Below, piece by piece: positions 51,453 to 61,004 of a DNA stretch of 64,000 bases. Below the pieces are notes generated by a model that worked only from the letters and a program-made list of their open reading frames with translations, was not told where the DNA came from and ran no database searches. Position numbers and translations under genes: made by a program. The DNA is taken from positions 62,001 to 126,000 of the forward strand of contig JAVVVD010000004.1 in the NCBI GenBank assembly GCA_036652795.1, written 5' to 3'. Numbering within the stretch: position 1 is the stretch's first letter; each line of letters begins with the position of its first letter. The stretch comes from JAVVVD01 sp036652795 (lineage in GTDB: Bacteria; Bacillota; Clostridia; Christensenellales; CAG-138).

Positions 51453-52558
51453 TGCGGCACAGACTGGTTTTCAAAAATAAAAAGCGCACTATGATACGTC
51501 TTGCGATATTGCTGCTTATTCCAATACTCATAGCTGTGATTGTTTTGATTGCCACAAAGTTTGCCAAGCGCTCCGCTGTGCTAACCGAGCTCACGGAGCT
51601 GCCTCTGTTTGATACGGCTAATTTTGCCTACAGCGGCAGTGGCGTGCTGTATGTTTCCGCCGATAAGCTCTGCTACACAGATTTTTCGGATAAAAGCAAA
51701 GATTATTCGCTGGCAGTAGGTGATACAAATATCTCTTTGGCCGCGTCGCGCGGTATGTCGCTGCTCTATAACGACAGCGCTGTGCAGATAATTGGCTCAC
51801 AAAAGCCTGTGGAAATCCCCGGTTCGCTTATCAGCGTCAAATGCGCTTCAAGCTACGCGGCGGCGCTGTGGCAGGATGCGGATAAAAATGTAGCACTCCA
51901 GATATTCAACAGCGACGCCCAGGTAGATCAGATAGAATTTAAGGATTCCTTCCTGGTTGATTTTGGCTTCACCTCGGTAAACGAAAATGTGCTGTGGGCG
52001 CTTACATTGGATGTTGGCAGCGCCATACCTGTGAGTACGCTTACAACATACGATATGGATAAAAACACCACAACCGGGGTAATGACGATACAGGGGCAGC
52101 TTGTTGAGCATATACTTTTTTCAGGCAACAGTATATTTACAGTGAGTACGAATAATCTTACCAGATATAATGCCGTGGGCAATACTCAAGCTTACCGCCT
52201 GCTGGTGTATGGGTGGAATATGCTTGATTATTCCGCCTCAGCCACATCGCCCGTATTCCTGTTTGCTCCGCGCGATGGTAAGCCCCTAAGCACGGTTAAG
52301 CTATATACCGTGGCTGAGGGTGAAACGGCGGATGAGCAGGTCGTTGCACTGCAACTGCCCATGGGCGTGCTAAAGGTGTTTTTGTCTAACGGTAAGCTTA
52401 TCGCCTGCTCGCCCGATACGGTATATATATATTCCTCCACAGGCGTGTTAACCTCGAGTGTGCCACTGGGCATTGTTGCGGACGATTTTATAAAGCTGTC
52501 TGATTCACACGTGATAGTTAAAAATGCGTCCGGCATGTATCTTATGACATTAAGGTAG
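51452..52558 (+). CDS. DUF5711-type membrane protein
   Basis: 368 residues. Basic N-terminus and helix (13-36), then an outside domain of beta-propeller-like repeats (LSLLYNDSAVQIIGSQKPVE-type strands). The match to DUF5711 is from memory of its place before CvpA in clostridia. It lies between lipid kinases and the CvpA gene. No biochemical role is known to me. Confidence 0.75.
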   Translation: MRHRLVFKNKKRTMIRLAILLLIPILIAVIVLIATKFAKRSAVLTELTELPLFDTANFAYSGSGVLYVSADKLCYTDFSDKSKDYSLAVGDTNISLAASRGMSLLYNDSAVQIIGSQKPVEIPGSLISVKCASSYAAALWQDADKNVALQIFNSDAQVDQIEFKDSFLVDFGFTSVNENVLWALTLDVGSAIPVSTLTTYDMDKNTTTGVMTIQGQLVEHILFSGNSIFTVSTNNLTRYNAVGNTQAYRLLVYGWNMLDYSASATSPVFLFAPRDGKPLSTVKLYTVAEGETADEQVVALQLPMGVLKVFLSNGKLIACSPDTVYIYSSTGVLTSSVPLGIVADDFIKLSDSHVIVKNASGMYLMTLR

Positions 52559-52567
52559 GTTGAGCTT

Positions 52568-53275
52568 ATGAATTTATTGGATCTTGCGGTGCTTGGCATA
52601 TTTGCACTGTTCGTATTATCCGGGTTATATAAGGGATTTTTATCAACGGTGCTCTCAATCGGCGCTTTTATTGTGAGCGGCATATTCAGCATGATCTTCA
52701 TGCCGTTGGCCTCAGCTGGTGTTGTGGCGAACGAATCGTTGTACAACATGATGCTCTATTACACTGAGGGCGGCGAATATATAGGCAACGTTGAGCTTTC
52801 GCGCACAAACATATCGACCATCAGCGCAGAGCAGTTAAAGCAGATAATCACTGACTCAAATCTGCCCTACCCCATGGGTAAGGAGATAACCCGCAACATT
52901 GCCAAGGAGACGTTTGCCTCCCAAAATGTAACTACGCTTGGCGAGTATTTCAACCAAACAATAGTATGCGTATTCATAAATATATTGATGTTCCTTTTGA
53001 TCTTTGTTATACTTCGGCTTATTATTGGCTTCATAATAAATGGCATGGACTTTGCCCTAAAGTTCCCGGTTCTGCGCCGCGGCGATGCTTTGCTTGGAAT
53101 GGGCGCCGGGGTGTTGCGCGGTATGTTGGCATTGTTTTTGATTTTCATGCTGCTACCTATATTGCTCACAGTGTTGGGTCAGTTTGATTTAATAACAAAC
53201 CTTGTGGATGGATCGTTCTTTGCGTCCTTCTTCTATAAATCCAACTTTCTGCTCAGCATGATGCCTGGTACATAA
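52568..53275 (+). CDS. CvpA-family membrane protein
   Basis: 235 residues with four helices (LDLAVLGIFALFVLSGLYKG as the first, with the characteristic Gly-rich start) and MGAGVLRGMLALFLIFMLLP near the end. CvpA relatives affect cell-envelope stability. The start follows GGTTGAGCTT, nine bases after the DUF5711 gene. A hydrophilic loop of about 60 residues sits between helices two and three. Confidence 0.85.
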   Translation: MNLLDLAVLGIFALFVLSGLYKGFLSTVLSIGAFIVSGIFSMIFMPLASAGVVANESLYNMMLYYTEGGEYIGNVELSRTNISTISAEQLKQIITDSNLPYPMGKEITRNIAKETFASQNVTTLGEYFNQTIVCVFINILMFLLIFVILRLIIGFIINGMDFALKFPVLRRGDALLGMGAGVLRGMLALFLIFMLLPILLTVLGQFDLITNLVDGSFFASFFYKSNFLLSMMPGT

Positions 53276-53304
53276 GTTGAATCAAGTTAAGGACGGTTAT
53301 AAAT

Positions 53305-54351
53305 TTGGATAAAAAGAGTTTGTTAAAAAAAATATTGGTAGTAGTGCTCTCCCTCTGCGTTATCGCGGCTATTGCACTGCTTGACCCCAACGTAAGCGAT
53401 ATTGATATGGCCTTTGCGCAGGTACAGCCGCTATGGCTTATACTGGCGCTGTGCTCAATGATAGTTTCCTATATTGGCGATACGCTCATATACCATTCCA
53501 TCTGCAAGCTGATGAACGTGCGCCAGGGCTTTGCAGATAGTCTGTTGACAACTATGATAGGCTTTTTTTACAGCGCACTTACCCCGTTTCAATCCGGCGG
53601 TCAGCCCATGCAGATAATCCAGATGCGCAAACGCGGCATCCCTGTTGGCACCGGCACATCTGTGTTGTCCGTTAAGTTTCTGGCATGGCAGTTATCCATG
53701 ATGCTGCTGGCCACCGCAGGGCTGTTTTTCCTCGGCGATACTGTAATGGGTAACGGCGTAAGCGCGCGCACACTGCTGTATGTTGGGTATGGGCTTAACG
53801 CCCTGCTTATGCTGATAATACTGCTTGCCCTGATCCGCCCCGGGATGATACTCAAAGCGGGCGATGTTGTGCTTGCTTTTTTGCACCGCATAAAACTTAT
53901 ACGCCACAGCGAAAAATATGAAAAACTGTGTGCCGGCTGGGAAAACACCATCTCCGATTATGGCCATGCAGTGGACTTTTTGTTGGAGAACAAGCTGCGC
54001 ATGATACCCATGCTGCTATTTGGCTTTCTTGAATCGTTTACCTATATGCTGGTAACCTATTGCATATATCGCGGCTTTGGTCTTTCGGGTTATCCACTCT
54101 ATCACGTGGTACTGCTTCAGGCTCTGCTAACAATCGCCGTTTCATTCGTGCCGCTACCCGGTGCATCCGTGGCCAGCGAAGGCGGCTTTTATCTGGTGTT
54201 CAGCCAGCTCTTTGGCATGACAATACGCTTTCCCGCCATGCTGCTATGGCGTGCGCTTACCTACTACCTCAGCATACTGCTTGGGCTTGGCGCCGTTATA
54301 ATCGATGGCTTCCGCAAAAACCCACCCCAAGCGCCCGAACAGGAGAATTGA
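53305..54351 (+). CDS. Flippase-like (UPF0104/LPG synthase TM-region) membrane protein
   Basis: 348 residues from TTG 53305, since no ATG fits; AAGGA lies upstream. About eight helices with the family motifs GFFYSALTPFQSGGQPMQI and LPLPGASVASEGGFYLVFSQ. It lacks the MprF catalytic half, so it may move a lipid rather than charge it. The gene ends one base before the methyltransferase start region. Confidence 0.85.
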   Translation: MDKKSLLKKILVVVLSLCVIAAIALLDPNVSDIDMAFAQVQPLWLILALCSMIVSYIGDTLIYHSICKLMNVRQGFADSLLTTMIGFFYSALTPFQSGGQPMQIIQMRKRGIPVGTGTSVLSVKFLAWQLSMMLLATAGLFFLGDTVMGNGVSARTLLYVGYGLNALLMLIILLALIRPGMILKAGDVVLAFLHRIKLIRHSEKYEKLCAGWENTISDYGHAVDFLLENKLRMIPMLLFGFLESFTYMLVTYCIYRGFGLSGYPLYHVVLLQALLTIAVSFVPLPGASVASEGGFYLVFSQLFGMTIRFPAMLLWRALTYYLSILLGLGAVIIDGFRKNPPQAPEQEN

Positions 54352-54352
54352 T

Positions 54353-55201
54353 ATGTATTTAGCCGATTCATGGCAGGATTACGAAATAATTGATGCTGGC
54401 AACGGCACCAAGCACGAGCGCTGGGGTGATTTTACTCTGCTGCGCCCCGACCCGCAGGCCATATGGCCAATGGACGATGCACAGGATGTACACGCGCGCT
54501 ATATCCGCTCTGCCACCGGCGGTGGACACTGGGAATACGAACGCACACTGCCCGAAAGCTGGATGATACGCTATGGCGACCTCACATTTATTGTGCGCCC
54601 CACCGGCTTTAAGCATACCGGTCTTTTCCCCGAGCAGGCAGTAAACTGGGATTGGATGCGCTCACTTGCCAAAACCTCCGCTGCACCATTGCGTGTGCTT
54701 AACCTTTTTGCATATACAGGCGGCGCCACCTGCGCGCTTGCCGCCTGTGGCGCAGAGGTAGTGCATGTGGATGCAGCAAAGGGTATGACGGCATGGGCGA
54801 AAAACAATCTTGCTGCCTGCGGGTTATCCTCTGCACCGGTGAGATTTATTGTGGATGACGCTATGAAATTTGTGATGCGCGAGCAGCGGCGCGGCCATCA
54901 ATACGATGGAATACTTATGGATCCGCCAAGCTATGGTCGCGGCCCTGACGGCGAAATGTGGAAAATCGAGGACGATCTGTATCCGCTGGTGGCAGAATGT
55001 GCAAAGCTGCTAAGCCACAGTGCGCGATTTTTCCTTATAAACTCATACACTACCGGACTTGCCCCCACGGTGCTTTCCAATGTGCTAAAATGCGCCTTGC
55101 AAGGGCGATACGGCAACATTGAATCCGGCGAAGTTGGACTGCCTGTTTCACGCGATGCGTTGATACTTCCATGCGGTGCAAGTGGCAGATGGTGGGTATA
55201 A
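54353..55201 (+). CDS. RlmI-like class I SAM-dependent RNA methyltransferase
   Basis: Start at 54353 follows AGGAGAATTGAT; the frame upstream belongs to the previous gene. 282 residues. SAM motif VLNLFAYTGGATCALAACGA, ligand VHVDAAKGMTAW, and the catalytic DPPSYGRGPDGEMWK. The N-terminal PUA-like domain of RlmI is missing. A 23S rRNA base is the likely target. The next gene starts two bases after the stop. Confidence 0.88.
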   Translation: MYLADSWQDYEIIDAGNGTKHERWGDFTLLRPDPQAIWPMDDAQDVHARYIRSATGGGHWEYERTLPESWMIRYGDLTFIVRPTGFKHTGLFPEQAVNWDWMRSLAKTSAAPLRVLNLFAYTGGATCALAACGAEVVHVDAAKGMTAWAKNNLAACGLSSAPVRFIVDDAMKFVMREQRRGHQYDGILMDPPSYGRGPDGEMWKIEDDLYPLVAECAKLLSHSARFFLINSYTTGLAPTVLSNVLKCALQGRYGNIESGEVGLPVSRDALILPCGASGRWWV

Positions 55202-55202
55202 G

Positions 55203-56522
55203 GTGAATATACTGTATGAGGATAACCATATAATCGTTGCGGTAAAACCGCCAAATCTGCCCGTTCAGGCGGATGAAAGCGGTGATAGCGACATGCTCAG
55301 CGAGCTTAAGGCCTATATAAAAACAAAATATAATAAGCCGGGTGAAGTATACCTTGGGCTTGTGCACAGACTTGATCGTCCTGTTGGTGGCGTTATTGTG
55401 TTTGCACGAACCAGCAAGGCTGCAAGCCGGCTGTCGGCTCAGTTTAAGGGACGCGGCACAAGAAAAAAATATGCGGCTGTGGTATGTGGTGAAGCGCCTG
55501 CGAGCGCTGAGCTTTACGATATGCTGCTGCGCGATGAGTGCACGGGCAGCGTAAGCGTTGCCGGCGATGAAACCCCTGATGCAAAGGCTGCAAAGCTAAG
55601 CTACCGCAAGATTGCCTATGCCGGCGGACTTTCGCTGTTGGATATCGCGCTGCATACCGGCCGCCATCACCAGATACGCGTGCAGCTTGCCTCACGCAAC
55701 CTGCCTATATGGGGTGATGCGCGCTACAACGCCAGCGCAACACCTGGCCAGCAGATAGCGCTGTGGGCATATTCGTTAAGCTTTGAGCATCCAACGCTGC
55801 ATGAGGTGATGACCTTCACCTCGCTTCCATATGGCGGAATATGGCAAAATTTTACGAATCAGCTTGCCGCCATGCAGCTGGGGCTTGACATCGTTTATTT
55901 AGATGATAATATCGTTGTGGTCAATAAGCAGGCAAACCTCGCGGTGACTGATGCCGATGGCGAACCCGATACGCTGCAACTGCGCTTAGCGGGCCTTATC
56001 GGCCCTGTGTTCCCTGTTCATCGGTTGGATCGAAACACCACAGGGCTTGTGATGTTTGCTCGCAATACCGCTGCACAGGATGCGCTAAGTGTGGCAATAC
56101 GCAGCCGCAGCATAAGCAAATTCTATCGCTGCCTCGTCAAGGGTGTTCCGCAGCCAAGCAGTGGTGTGCTTACCGCCTATGGTGTTAAGGATGACATCAA
56201 AGCGTATCTCTACGTATATGACGCGCCGCGCCCAGGCGCCAAGGAGCTTGTTACCGGCTATAGGGTGATAGAGACGCGCACCGATACCTCGCTGCTTGAG
56301 GTTGAATTGATTACAGGGCGCACTCACCAGATACGCGCGCACATGGCGTATATTGGGCACCCCTTGCTTGGCGACGACAAGTATGGCGATCGCGAGTTTA
56401 ACCGCGCGCATAAGCGGCAGCTTATTGCGCTGTGTGCAATAAGGTTGGAAATGCATTTTGCGGACGGTCCGCTTGCGTATCTCAACGGTAAAATACTGGA
56501 AATTACGCCTGATAATATGTAG
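55203..56522 (+). CDS. Two fused RluA-type pseudouridine synthases
   Basis: 439 residues from GTG 55203, two bases after the methyltransferase stop. The N-terminal synthase (1-210) has LVHRLDRPVGGVIVFA with catalytic Asp58; the C-terminal one (225-439) has PVHRLDRNTTGLVMFA with Asp276. Both keep GRxHQIRV/A motifs (HTGRHHQIRV; TGRTHQIRA). Each would isomerise a uridine in rRNA or tRNA, so one chain could modify two sites. No S4 domain is visible. Single-domain forms are the rule. Confidence 0.88.
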   Translation: MNILYEDNHIIVAVKPPNLPVQADESGDSDMLSELKAYIKTKYNKPGEVYLGLVHRLDRPVGGVIVFARTSKAASRLSAQFKGRGTRKKYAAVVCGEAPASAELYDMLLRDECTGSVSVAGDETPDAKAAKLSYRKIAYAGGLSLLDIALHTGRHHQIRVQLASRNLPIWGDARYNASATPGQQIALWAYSLSFEHPTLHEVMTFTSLPYGGIWQNFTNQLAAMQLGLDIVYLDDNIVVVNKQANLAVTDADGEPDTLQLRLAGLIGPVFPVHRLDRNTTGLVMFARNTAAQDALSVAIRSRSISKFYRCLVKGVPQPSSGVLTAYGVKDDIKAYLYVYDAPRPGAKELVTGYRVIETRTDTSLLEVELITGRTHQIRAHMAYIGHPLLGDDKYGDREFNRAHKRQLIALCAIRLEMHFADGPLAYLNGKILEITPDNM

Positions 56523-56539
56523 GTAGCGAGGTAAAAACC

Positions 56540-57202
56540 ATGAAGGAATTTAGCGCGTTTGATATAGTTGGCCCGCGCATGATAGGGCCGTCAAGTTCCC
56601 ACACTGCTGGAGCGGCACGGCTTGCGTATATGGCGTGGAAAATAGCCGGGCGCGATGTTGCCTCCGCAGAGCTTACGCTGTATGGCTCATTTGCGGACAC
56701 AGGACGCGGCCACGGTACCGACAAGGCCTTGGTTGCCGGCATACTCGGCATGGACCCTGATGATGAGCGCCTGCGTTATTCCATGCTGCTGGCGCAAGAA
56801 GCGGACATCAACGTATCCGTTAATTTTTCCGATGAACCGGTTACACACCCAAATACCGCGCGCATATGCATTACGGATTCAAAGGGAATTGTCACTGACA
56901 TCACCGGCACATCGATAGGCGGCGGAAATATACTTATTACGTCCATAAACGGCATGGACGTTGAATTTTCAGGCGATTATCCCACGCTGATAATCCGCCA
57001 CAGCGATGTTCCTGGCGTTATAAACTCCGTTACCGGCATACTCGCTAAGGAACAAATAAACGTTGCCTTTATGCGCGTATTTCGCAATGGACGCAGCCGG
57101 GATGCATATATGGTAATAGAGACAGATTCGCCTATACCCGAGCGCACGCGCCAGCTTATACTGGACTGGTGCCCTGAAATAACGGAGGTACGTATTGTAT
57201 GA
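56540..57202 (+). CDS. sdaAB: L-serine dehydratase, beta subunit
   Basis: 220 residues. FDIVGPRMIGPSSSHTAGAA opens the SdaB-type domain; residues 145-220 form an ACT domain (TLIIRHSDVPGVINSVTGIL). With the alpha subunit it turns L-serine into pyruvate and ammonia, using a 4Fe-4S cluster. It overlaps sdaAA by four bases. Confidence 0.95.
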   Translation: MKEFSAFDIVGPRMIGPSSSHTAGAARLAYMAWKIAGRDVASAELTLYGSFADTGRGHGTDKALVAGILGMDPDDERLRYSMLLAQEADINVSVNFSDEPVTHPNTARICITDSKGIVTDITGTSIGGGNILITSINGMDVEFSGDYPTLIIRHSDVPGVINSVTGILAKEQINVAFMRVFRNGRSRDAYMVIETDSPIPERTRQLILDWCPEITEVRIV

Positions 57203-58092
57203 GCTTTGATTTTTTTAGCGGTGAAGCGCTGCTCTCGCTGTGCAAACAGCATGATATGACTATATCCCAGGTGATGATACAGCGCGAGCTTCAGATTGGA
57301 AATCTTAGCGTATGCGCACTGCGTGAGGAAATGGCCCAAAACCTGGCCGTTATGCGCGCTTCAATAGAAAAAGGGCTGGCTCAGGATCAATGCTCTGTTA
57401 CCGGCTTAACTGGCGGCGATGCCGAAAAGCTTAATGATTATGCTGCAAAGGCGCATATGGGTTCGCGCATGGCGCGCGTTGTAGCTGCGAGCATGGCGGT
57501 TGTTGAGGTAAATGCGGGAATGGGCCGAATAGTGGCCGCGCCTACGGCGGGCGCCTCAGGCATATTGCCGGGCGCACTGATAGTTTGCGGCGAAGAGTGC
57601 GGCTGGAGTGATGATCAACTTATAGACGGACTATTCACCGCCGCGGCAGTTGGCGCTTTGATAGCCCGCAACGCCACCATATCCGGCGCGGAGGGTGGCT
57701 GTCAGGCGGAAACCGGCACGGCGGCGGCAATGGCGGCGGCAGCAATTGTGGAGCTTTCAGGCGGTAAGCCACCAATTGCGCTGCATGCGGCTGCAATCAC
57801 CCTTAAAAATGTGATGGGGTTGGTATGTGACCCTGTGGCAGGCCTTGTTGAATGCCCTTGCATAAAGCGCAATGCGCTTGGCGCTGTGAACGCTGTGCTG
57901 TGCGCCGACATGGCGCTTGCCGGAATATCCAGCATGATTCCATTTGACGAGGTGGTAATGGCCATGAAGAGCGTTGGCCGTCTAATGAGTCCGGACCTGC
58001 GTGAGACCGCCAAGGGTGGCCTTGCATCCACGCCCACAGGCAAGGCTATGGCTCGGCGGCTTGGGTTGGGACTTTACGCCAAAGAGGATTAG
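57199..58092 (+). CDS. sdaAA: L-serine dehydratase, alpha subunit
   Basis: 297 residues. APTAGASGILPGAL and GAEGGCQAETGTAAAMAAAA are the family core. Cluster Cys are in GGCQAE, VECPCIKRNALG and NAVLCADMALAG. It carries the oxygen-sensitive iron-sulfur active site. With tdh-kbl at 17 kb it points to amino-acid fermentation. A GC-rich hairpin follows. Confidence 0.95.
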   Translation: MSFDFFSGEALLSLCKQHDMTISQVMIQRELQIGNLSVCALREEMAQNLAVMRASIEKGLAQDQCSVTGLTGGDAEKLNDYAAKAHMGSRMARVVAASMAVVEVNAGMGRIVAAPTAGASGILPGALIVCGEECGWSDDQLIDGLFTAAAVGALIARNATISGAEGGCQAETGTAAAMAAAAIVELSGGKPPIALHAAAITLKNVMGLVCDPVAGLVECPCIKRNALGAVNAVLCADMALAGISSMIPFDEVVMAMKSVGRLMSPDLRETAKGGLASTPTGKAMARRLGLGLYAKED

Positions 58093-58110
58093 TATAGCGC
58101 ATAATGCACC

Positions 58111-58137
58111 AAGCGGCGGCCAATTTGGCCGCCGCTT
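58111..58137. terminator. Terminator-like palindrome between sdaAA and murA
   Basis: AAGCGGCGGCCAA (58111-58123) and TTGGCCGCCGCTT (58125-58137) between convergent genes. T tracts are weak. Confidence 0.7.
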
Positions 58138-58166
58138 GCTATTATCTATAATGTAAGGCTAATTAT

Positions 58167-59435
58167 CTAGTCCTCTACGCGGCGGATATCCGCGCCTATA
58201 GCCCGCAGCTTTTGCTCGAAATACTCGTAGCCGCGATCGATATAGTGGATATTATGCACGCGGCTCTCACCCTCGCCCATCAGCGCTGCAATTATAAGCG
58301 CCGCGCCCGCCCGCAGATCCGTTGCATACAAATCGGCGCCAAATAGCTGTTTTTCGCCCTCTATCAGCGCTGTACGCGCACTAAGCGTAATGTTTGCGCC
58401 CATACGTGCAAGCTCCGCAACGTGGTTAAACCTGTCTTCAAATATATTTTCCACAATGAAGCTGTTTCCGCTTGCAGTGGACAGCAGCGCCATCATCGGC
58501 TGTTGCAGATCCGTAGGAAAGCCTGGGTACGGCAGCGTTTTTATATTTACCCCGCGCGGGCGGCCTTGCGCCGTCACACGGATGAAAAACTCGCGTCCAT
58601 CATCGCCCTCTATCACCTTAATGCCGCACTCCATCAGCTTTGCCGATATCGCCTCAAGGTGTGTTGGAATCACATTGTTTATCACCACATCGCCGCCTGT
58701 TGCGGCAGCGGCTATCATAAACGTACCCGCCTCTATCTGATCCGGTATTATAGCGTACGTGCAGCCATGCATCTTGCGCCCGCCCATTACCCTGATAACA
58801 TCCGTGCCAGCCCCTTTGACGGAAGCACCCATCATATTGAGGAAGTTGGCCACATCAACAACATGCGGCTCCTTAGCCGCGTTGTTGATTATCGTTATCC
58901 CTTGGGCGCCCACGGCGGCAAGCATTATATTGATTGTTGCTCCAACGCTTACCACATCCAGATATATCTCAGCGCCAACCAGCTTATCCGCGTGTGCATG
59001 TACAATGCCGCCCTTGATTATTACCTCGGCGCCAAGTGCGCGCATACCCTTGATATGCTGATCTATCGGCCGCTGGCCTATCGAGCAACCGCCCGGCAGG
59101 GCTATTTCCGCATGTTTATAGCGTCCAAGCAGTGCGCCAAGCAGATAGTAGGACGCACGCAGCGAGCTTACCATATCAAACGTAACGTTAAATTCATTTA
59201 TTTTACTCGGGTCTATGCGCATACCGCCGTCAGGTGTAAAATCCACCTCGGCGCCCATCCTAAGCAGTATCTGCTCAAGCATACGCACATCCTCTATAGC
59301 AGGCAGATTTTCAAGTCGGCAGCTCTCGCCTGCAAGTATTGCAGCCGGGATTATCGCAAGCGCGGCATTTTTTGCGCCGCTTATTGTTACTACTCCCTCC
59401 AAACGGTTTCCGCCGCCTATAACATAATGCGCCAT
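58167..59435 (-). CDS. murA: UDP-N-acetylglucosamine 1-carboxyvinyltransferase
   Basis: 422 residues, the full EPSP-synthase-like fold. GNRLEGVVTISGAKNAALAI opens it. The active-site Cys loop is LPGGCSIGQRPIDQH, and PGFPTDLQQPMMALL is the later substrate motif. It makes the first committed step of peptidoglycan synthesis; the Cys means fosfomycin sensitivity is expected. The FmdB-like gene lies 23 bases upstream on the same strand. Confidence 0.96.
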   Translation of the reverse strand: MAHYVIGGGNRLEGVVTISGAKNAALAIIPAAILAGESCRLENLPAIEDVRMLEQILLRMGAEVDFTPDGGMRIDPSKINEFNVTFDMVSSLRASYYLLGALLGRYKHAEIALPGGCSIGQRPIDQHIKGMRALGAEVIIKGGIVHAHADKLVGAEIYLDVVSVGATINIMLAAVGAQGITIINNAAKEPHVVDVANFLNMMGASVKGAGTDVIRVMGGRKMHGCTYAIIPDQIEAGTFMIAAAATGGDVVINNVIPTHLEAISAKLMECGIKVIEGDDGREFFIRVTAQGRPRGVNIKTLPYPGFPTDLQQPMMALLSTASGNSFIVENIFEDRFNHVAELARMGANITLSARTALIEGEKQLFGADLYATDLRAGAALIIAALMGEGESRVHNIHYIDRGYEYFEQKLRAIGADIRRVED

Positions 59436-59458
59436 CGATCTCTCCTATGGTTGTATTA

Positions 59459-59653
59459 TCAGTGGTTGCATCCTCCGCAGCAGGAGCAATTCCCGCCACA
59501 GCCCGAATTTCCTGAGCAAGCGCATTTGCCCTCGTAGGCACGCTCCGCTTTCTCACCGCAATCGGGACAGCGCTGACTTTCAACATCCGAAAGCCGCACC
59601 AGTTCATCAAACACCTTGCCGCATGCCTTGCAGCGGAATTTCAATAACGGCAT
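59459..59653 (-). CDS. FmdB-like zinc-ribbon protein with Cys-rich tail
   Basis: 64 residues. MPLLKFRCKACGKVFDELVR and RCPDCGEKAERAYE form the zinc ribbon (two CxxC). The C-terminal 20 residues hold seven more Cys with Gly and Ser, ending CGGCNH, likely for metal. Function unknown. The start has AGGTGATAATAT before it. Confidence 0.85.
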   Translation of the reverse strand: MPLLKFRCKACGKVFDELVRLSDVESQRCPDCGEKAERAYEGKCACSGNSGCGGNCSCCGGCNH

Positions 59654-59743
59654 ATTATCACCTCGTACAAACCGTATACTGTATGTTCAGTCCTGCTATT
59701 TTATCATCAACACGCATGTTTGTACAGCCGCAACATGCTACGC

Positions 59744-60919
59744 TCATCCAAGGTAGTAGCGTGGGTTGTAGGCCACCGAGTCTATACGCAGCTCCAAGTG
59801 CAGATGCGCCCCTTCAGCATTGCCGCTGCTCCCAGCTTTGGCGATACCCTCGCCGGCAGCTACCTGCTGCCCCAGCTTCACCATCGATTCAGACAGATGC
59901 GCATAGCGTGTGGTGAATCCGTTGCCATGATCCAATTCTATTATCAGCCCGTAGCCGCCACGCTCCATCACGCTCACCACGCTGCCCGCCGCACAAGCCA
60001 CAACTACTGTGCCTTCATCTGTTTTATAATCCAATCCCAGATGCATGATTCCCTTTCGCTGCCCAAAATTGCTTATTATTTGCGCATCACAAGGCGGCAT
60101 AAAGGATATATCCGTGTCCTTACCCTTTTCACCCTGTTTTTTATCCGGTATCGTATTTGTGACCTTTTGCGCGCCTACCCTAACAACCGCATCCGTAGGC
60201 TCAAGCAGTACAACAGGATCGACTGCCTTATCTGATTTAAGCACACCATTTTTATATGTGCGCTCATTGACTCTTATGCGCTCCCCCTCACGGCCAAGGG
60301 ATTCCACTATTTTTGTTCCGACAACAAGTGTTTTATCATTACGTTTTATGCTCTTATACGCTATGGGCTCGCTGCTGTTTGTGCGCACAGTACATACCAC
60401 CTCAATTGGTGTATTGCGCGCTGTAAGCTGCGCAAACAGCTCGTCCGCAGGCATTGCTTGAGCCCCTTCCTGCGCTTGTGCAAGTGTAACCTCACCGCCA
60501 AATGTTATCTCGCGCTCGCCCTTATCTGTTATGCCGGTGGTGTAATGCTCAGTAATGTCCCGCAACAGATCCTCCGCCGCCTCGTGGCTGGCCAGCACGC
60601 CTACTATGTTTCCATTGATGATTATGGCGGTTTTAACATATGCAATTGCAGGCGCGGGTGATTCGATGGGCTCAGGCAGGGACGGCTGCTGCGGCACATC
60701 CTGTGCCGCAGCCTGCACAGCCGCAGGCTGTGCGGCAAGCGCCGCTTGCGGCGCGGCAGCCGCCCGCGCCTGGCTCACGCACAGCGCCACTACGCCGATT
60801 CCTATCAGCACCCCAAAAAAACCGGCCATGACGCATGCTTCAAATCCCGGCTTTCGTTTATGGAGCTGCTCGTTTTCATCTATATTATCCTGGTATTCCG
60901 GTGTATAGTTATTATCCAT
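59744..60919 (-). CDS. M23 peptidoglycan peptidase with G5 domain
   Basis: 391 residues from ATG 60919. One helix (about 33-53), an Ala/Gln/Pro linker, a helical segment (about 100-165), a G5 domain (about 165-245, IKRNDKTLVVGTKIVESLGR), then LytM/M23: HLGLDYKTDEGTVVVACAAG with the first His and Asp ligands, and HLHLELRIDSVAYNP with the HxH. It is a cell-wall hydrolase of the SpoIIQ/DipM type. The ribosome site is weak, so the start is unsure. Confidence 0.88.
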   Translation of the reverse strand: MDNNYTPEYQDNIDENEQLHKRKPGFEACVMAGFFGVLIGIGVVALCVSQARAAAAPQAALAAQPAAVQAAAQDVPQQPSLPEPIESPAPAIAYVKTAIIINGNIVGVLASHEAAEDLLRDITEHYTTGITDKGEREITFGGEVTLAQAQEGAQAMPADELFAQLTARNTPIEVVCTVRTNSSEPIAYKSIKRNDKTLVVGTKIVESLGREGERIRVNERTYKNGVLKSDKAVDPVVLLEPTDAVVRVGAQKVTNTIPDKKQGEKGKDTDISFMPPCDAQIISNFGQRKGIMHLGLDYKTDEGTVVVACAAGSVVSVMERGGYGLIIELDHGNGFTTRYAHLSESMVKLGQQVAAGEGIAKAGSSGNAEGAHLHLELRIDSVAYNPRYYLG

Positions 60920-60957
60920 TTTCACATTATAATGCAAAACATATCATGCTTCAACTT

Positions 60958-60990
60958 AAAACGCCATCCAAATAAATTGGATGGCGTTTT
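60958..60990. terminator. Terminator between thiT and the M23 peptidase gene
   Basis: AAAACGCCATCCAA (60958-60971), loop ATAAA, TTGGATGGCGTTTT (60977-60990). On the minus strand it follows thiT by 15 bases and ends in TTTT. Confidence 0.85.
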
Positions 60991-61004
60991 TATTCGTATT
61001 ATCC

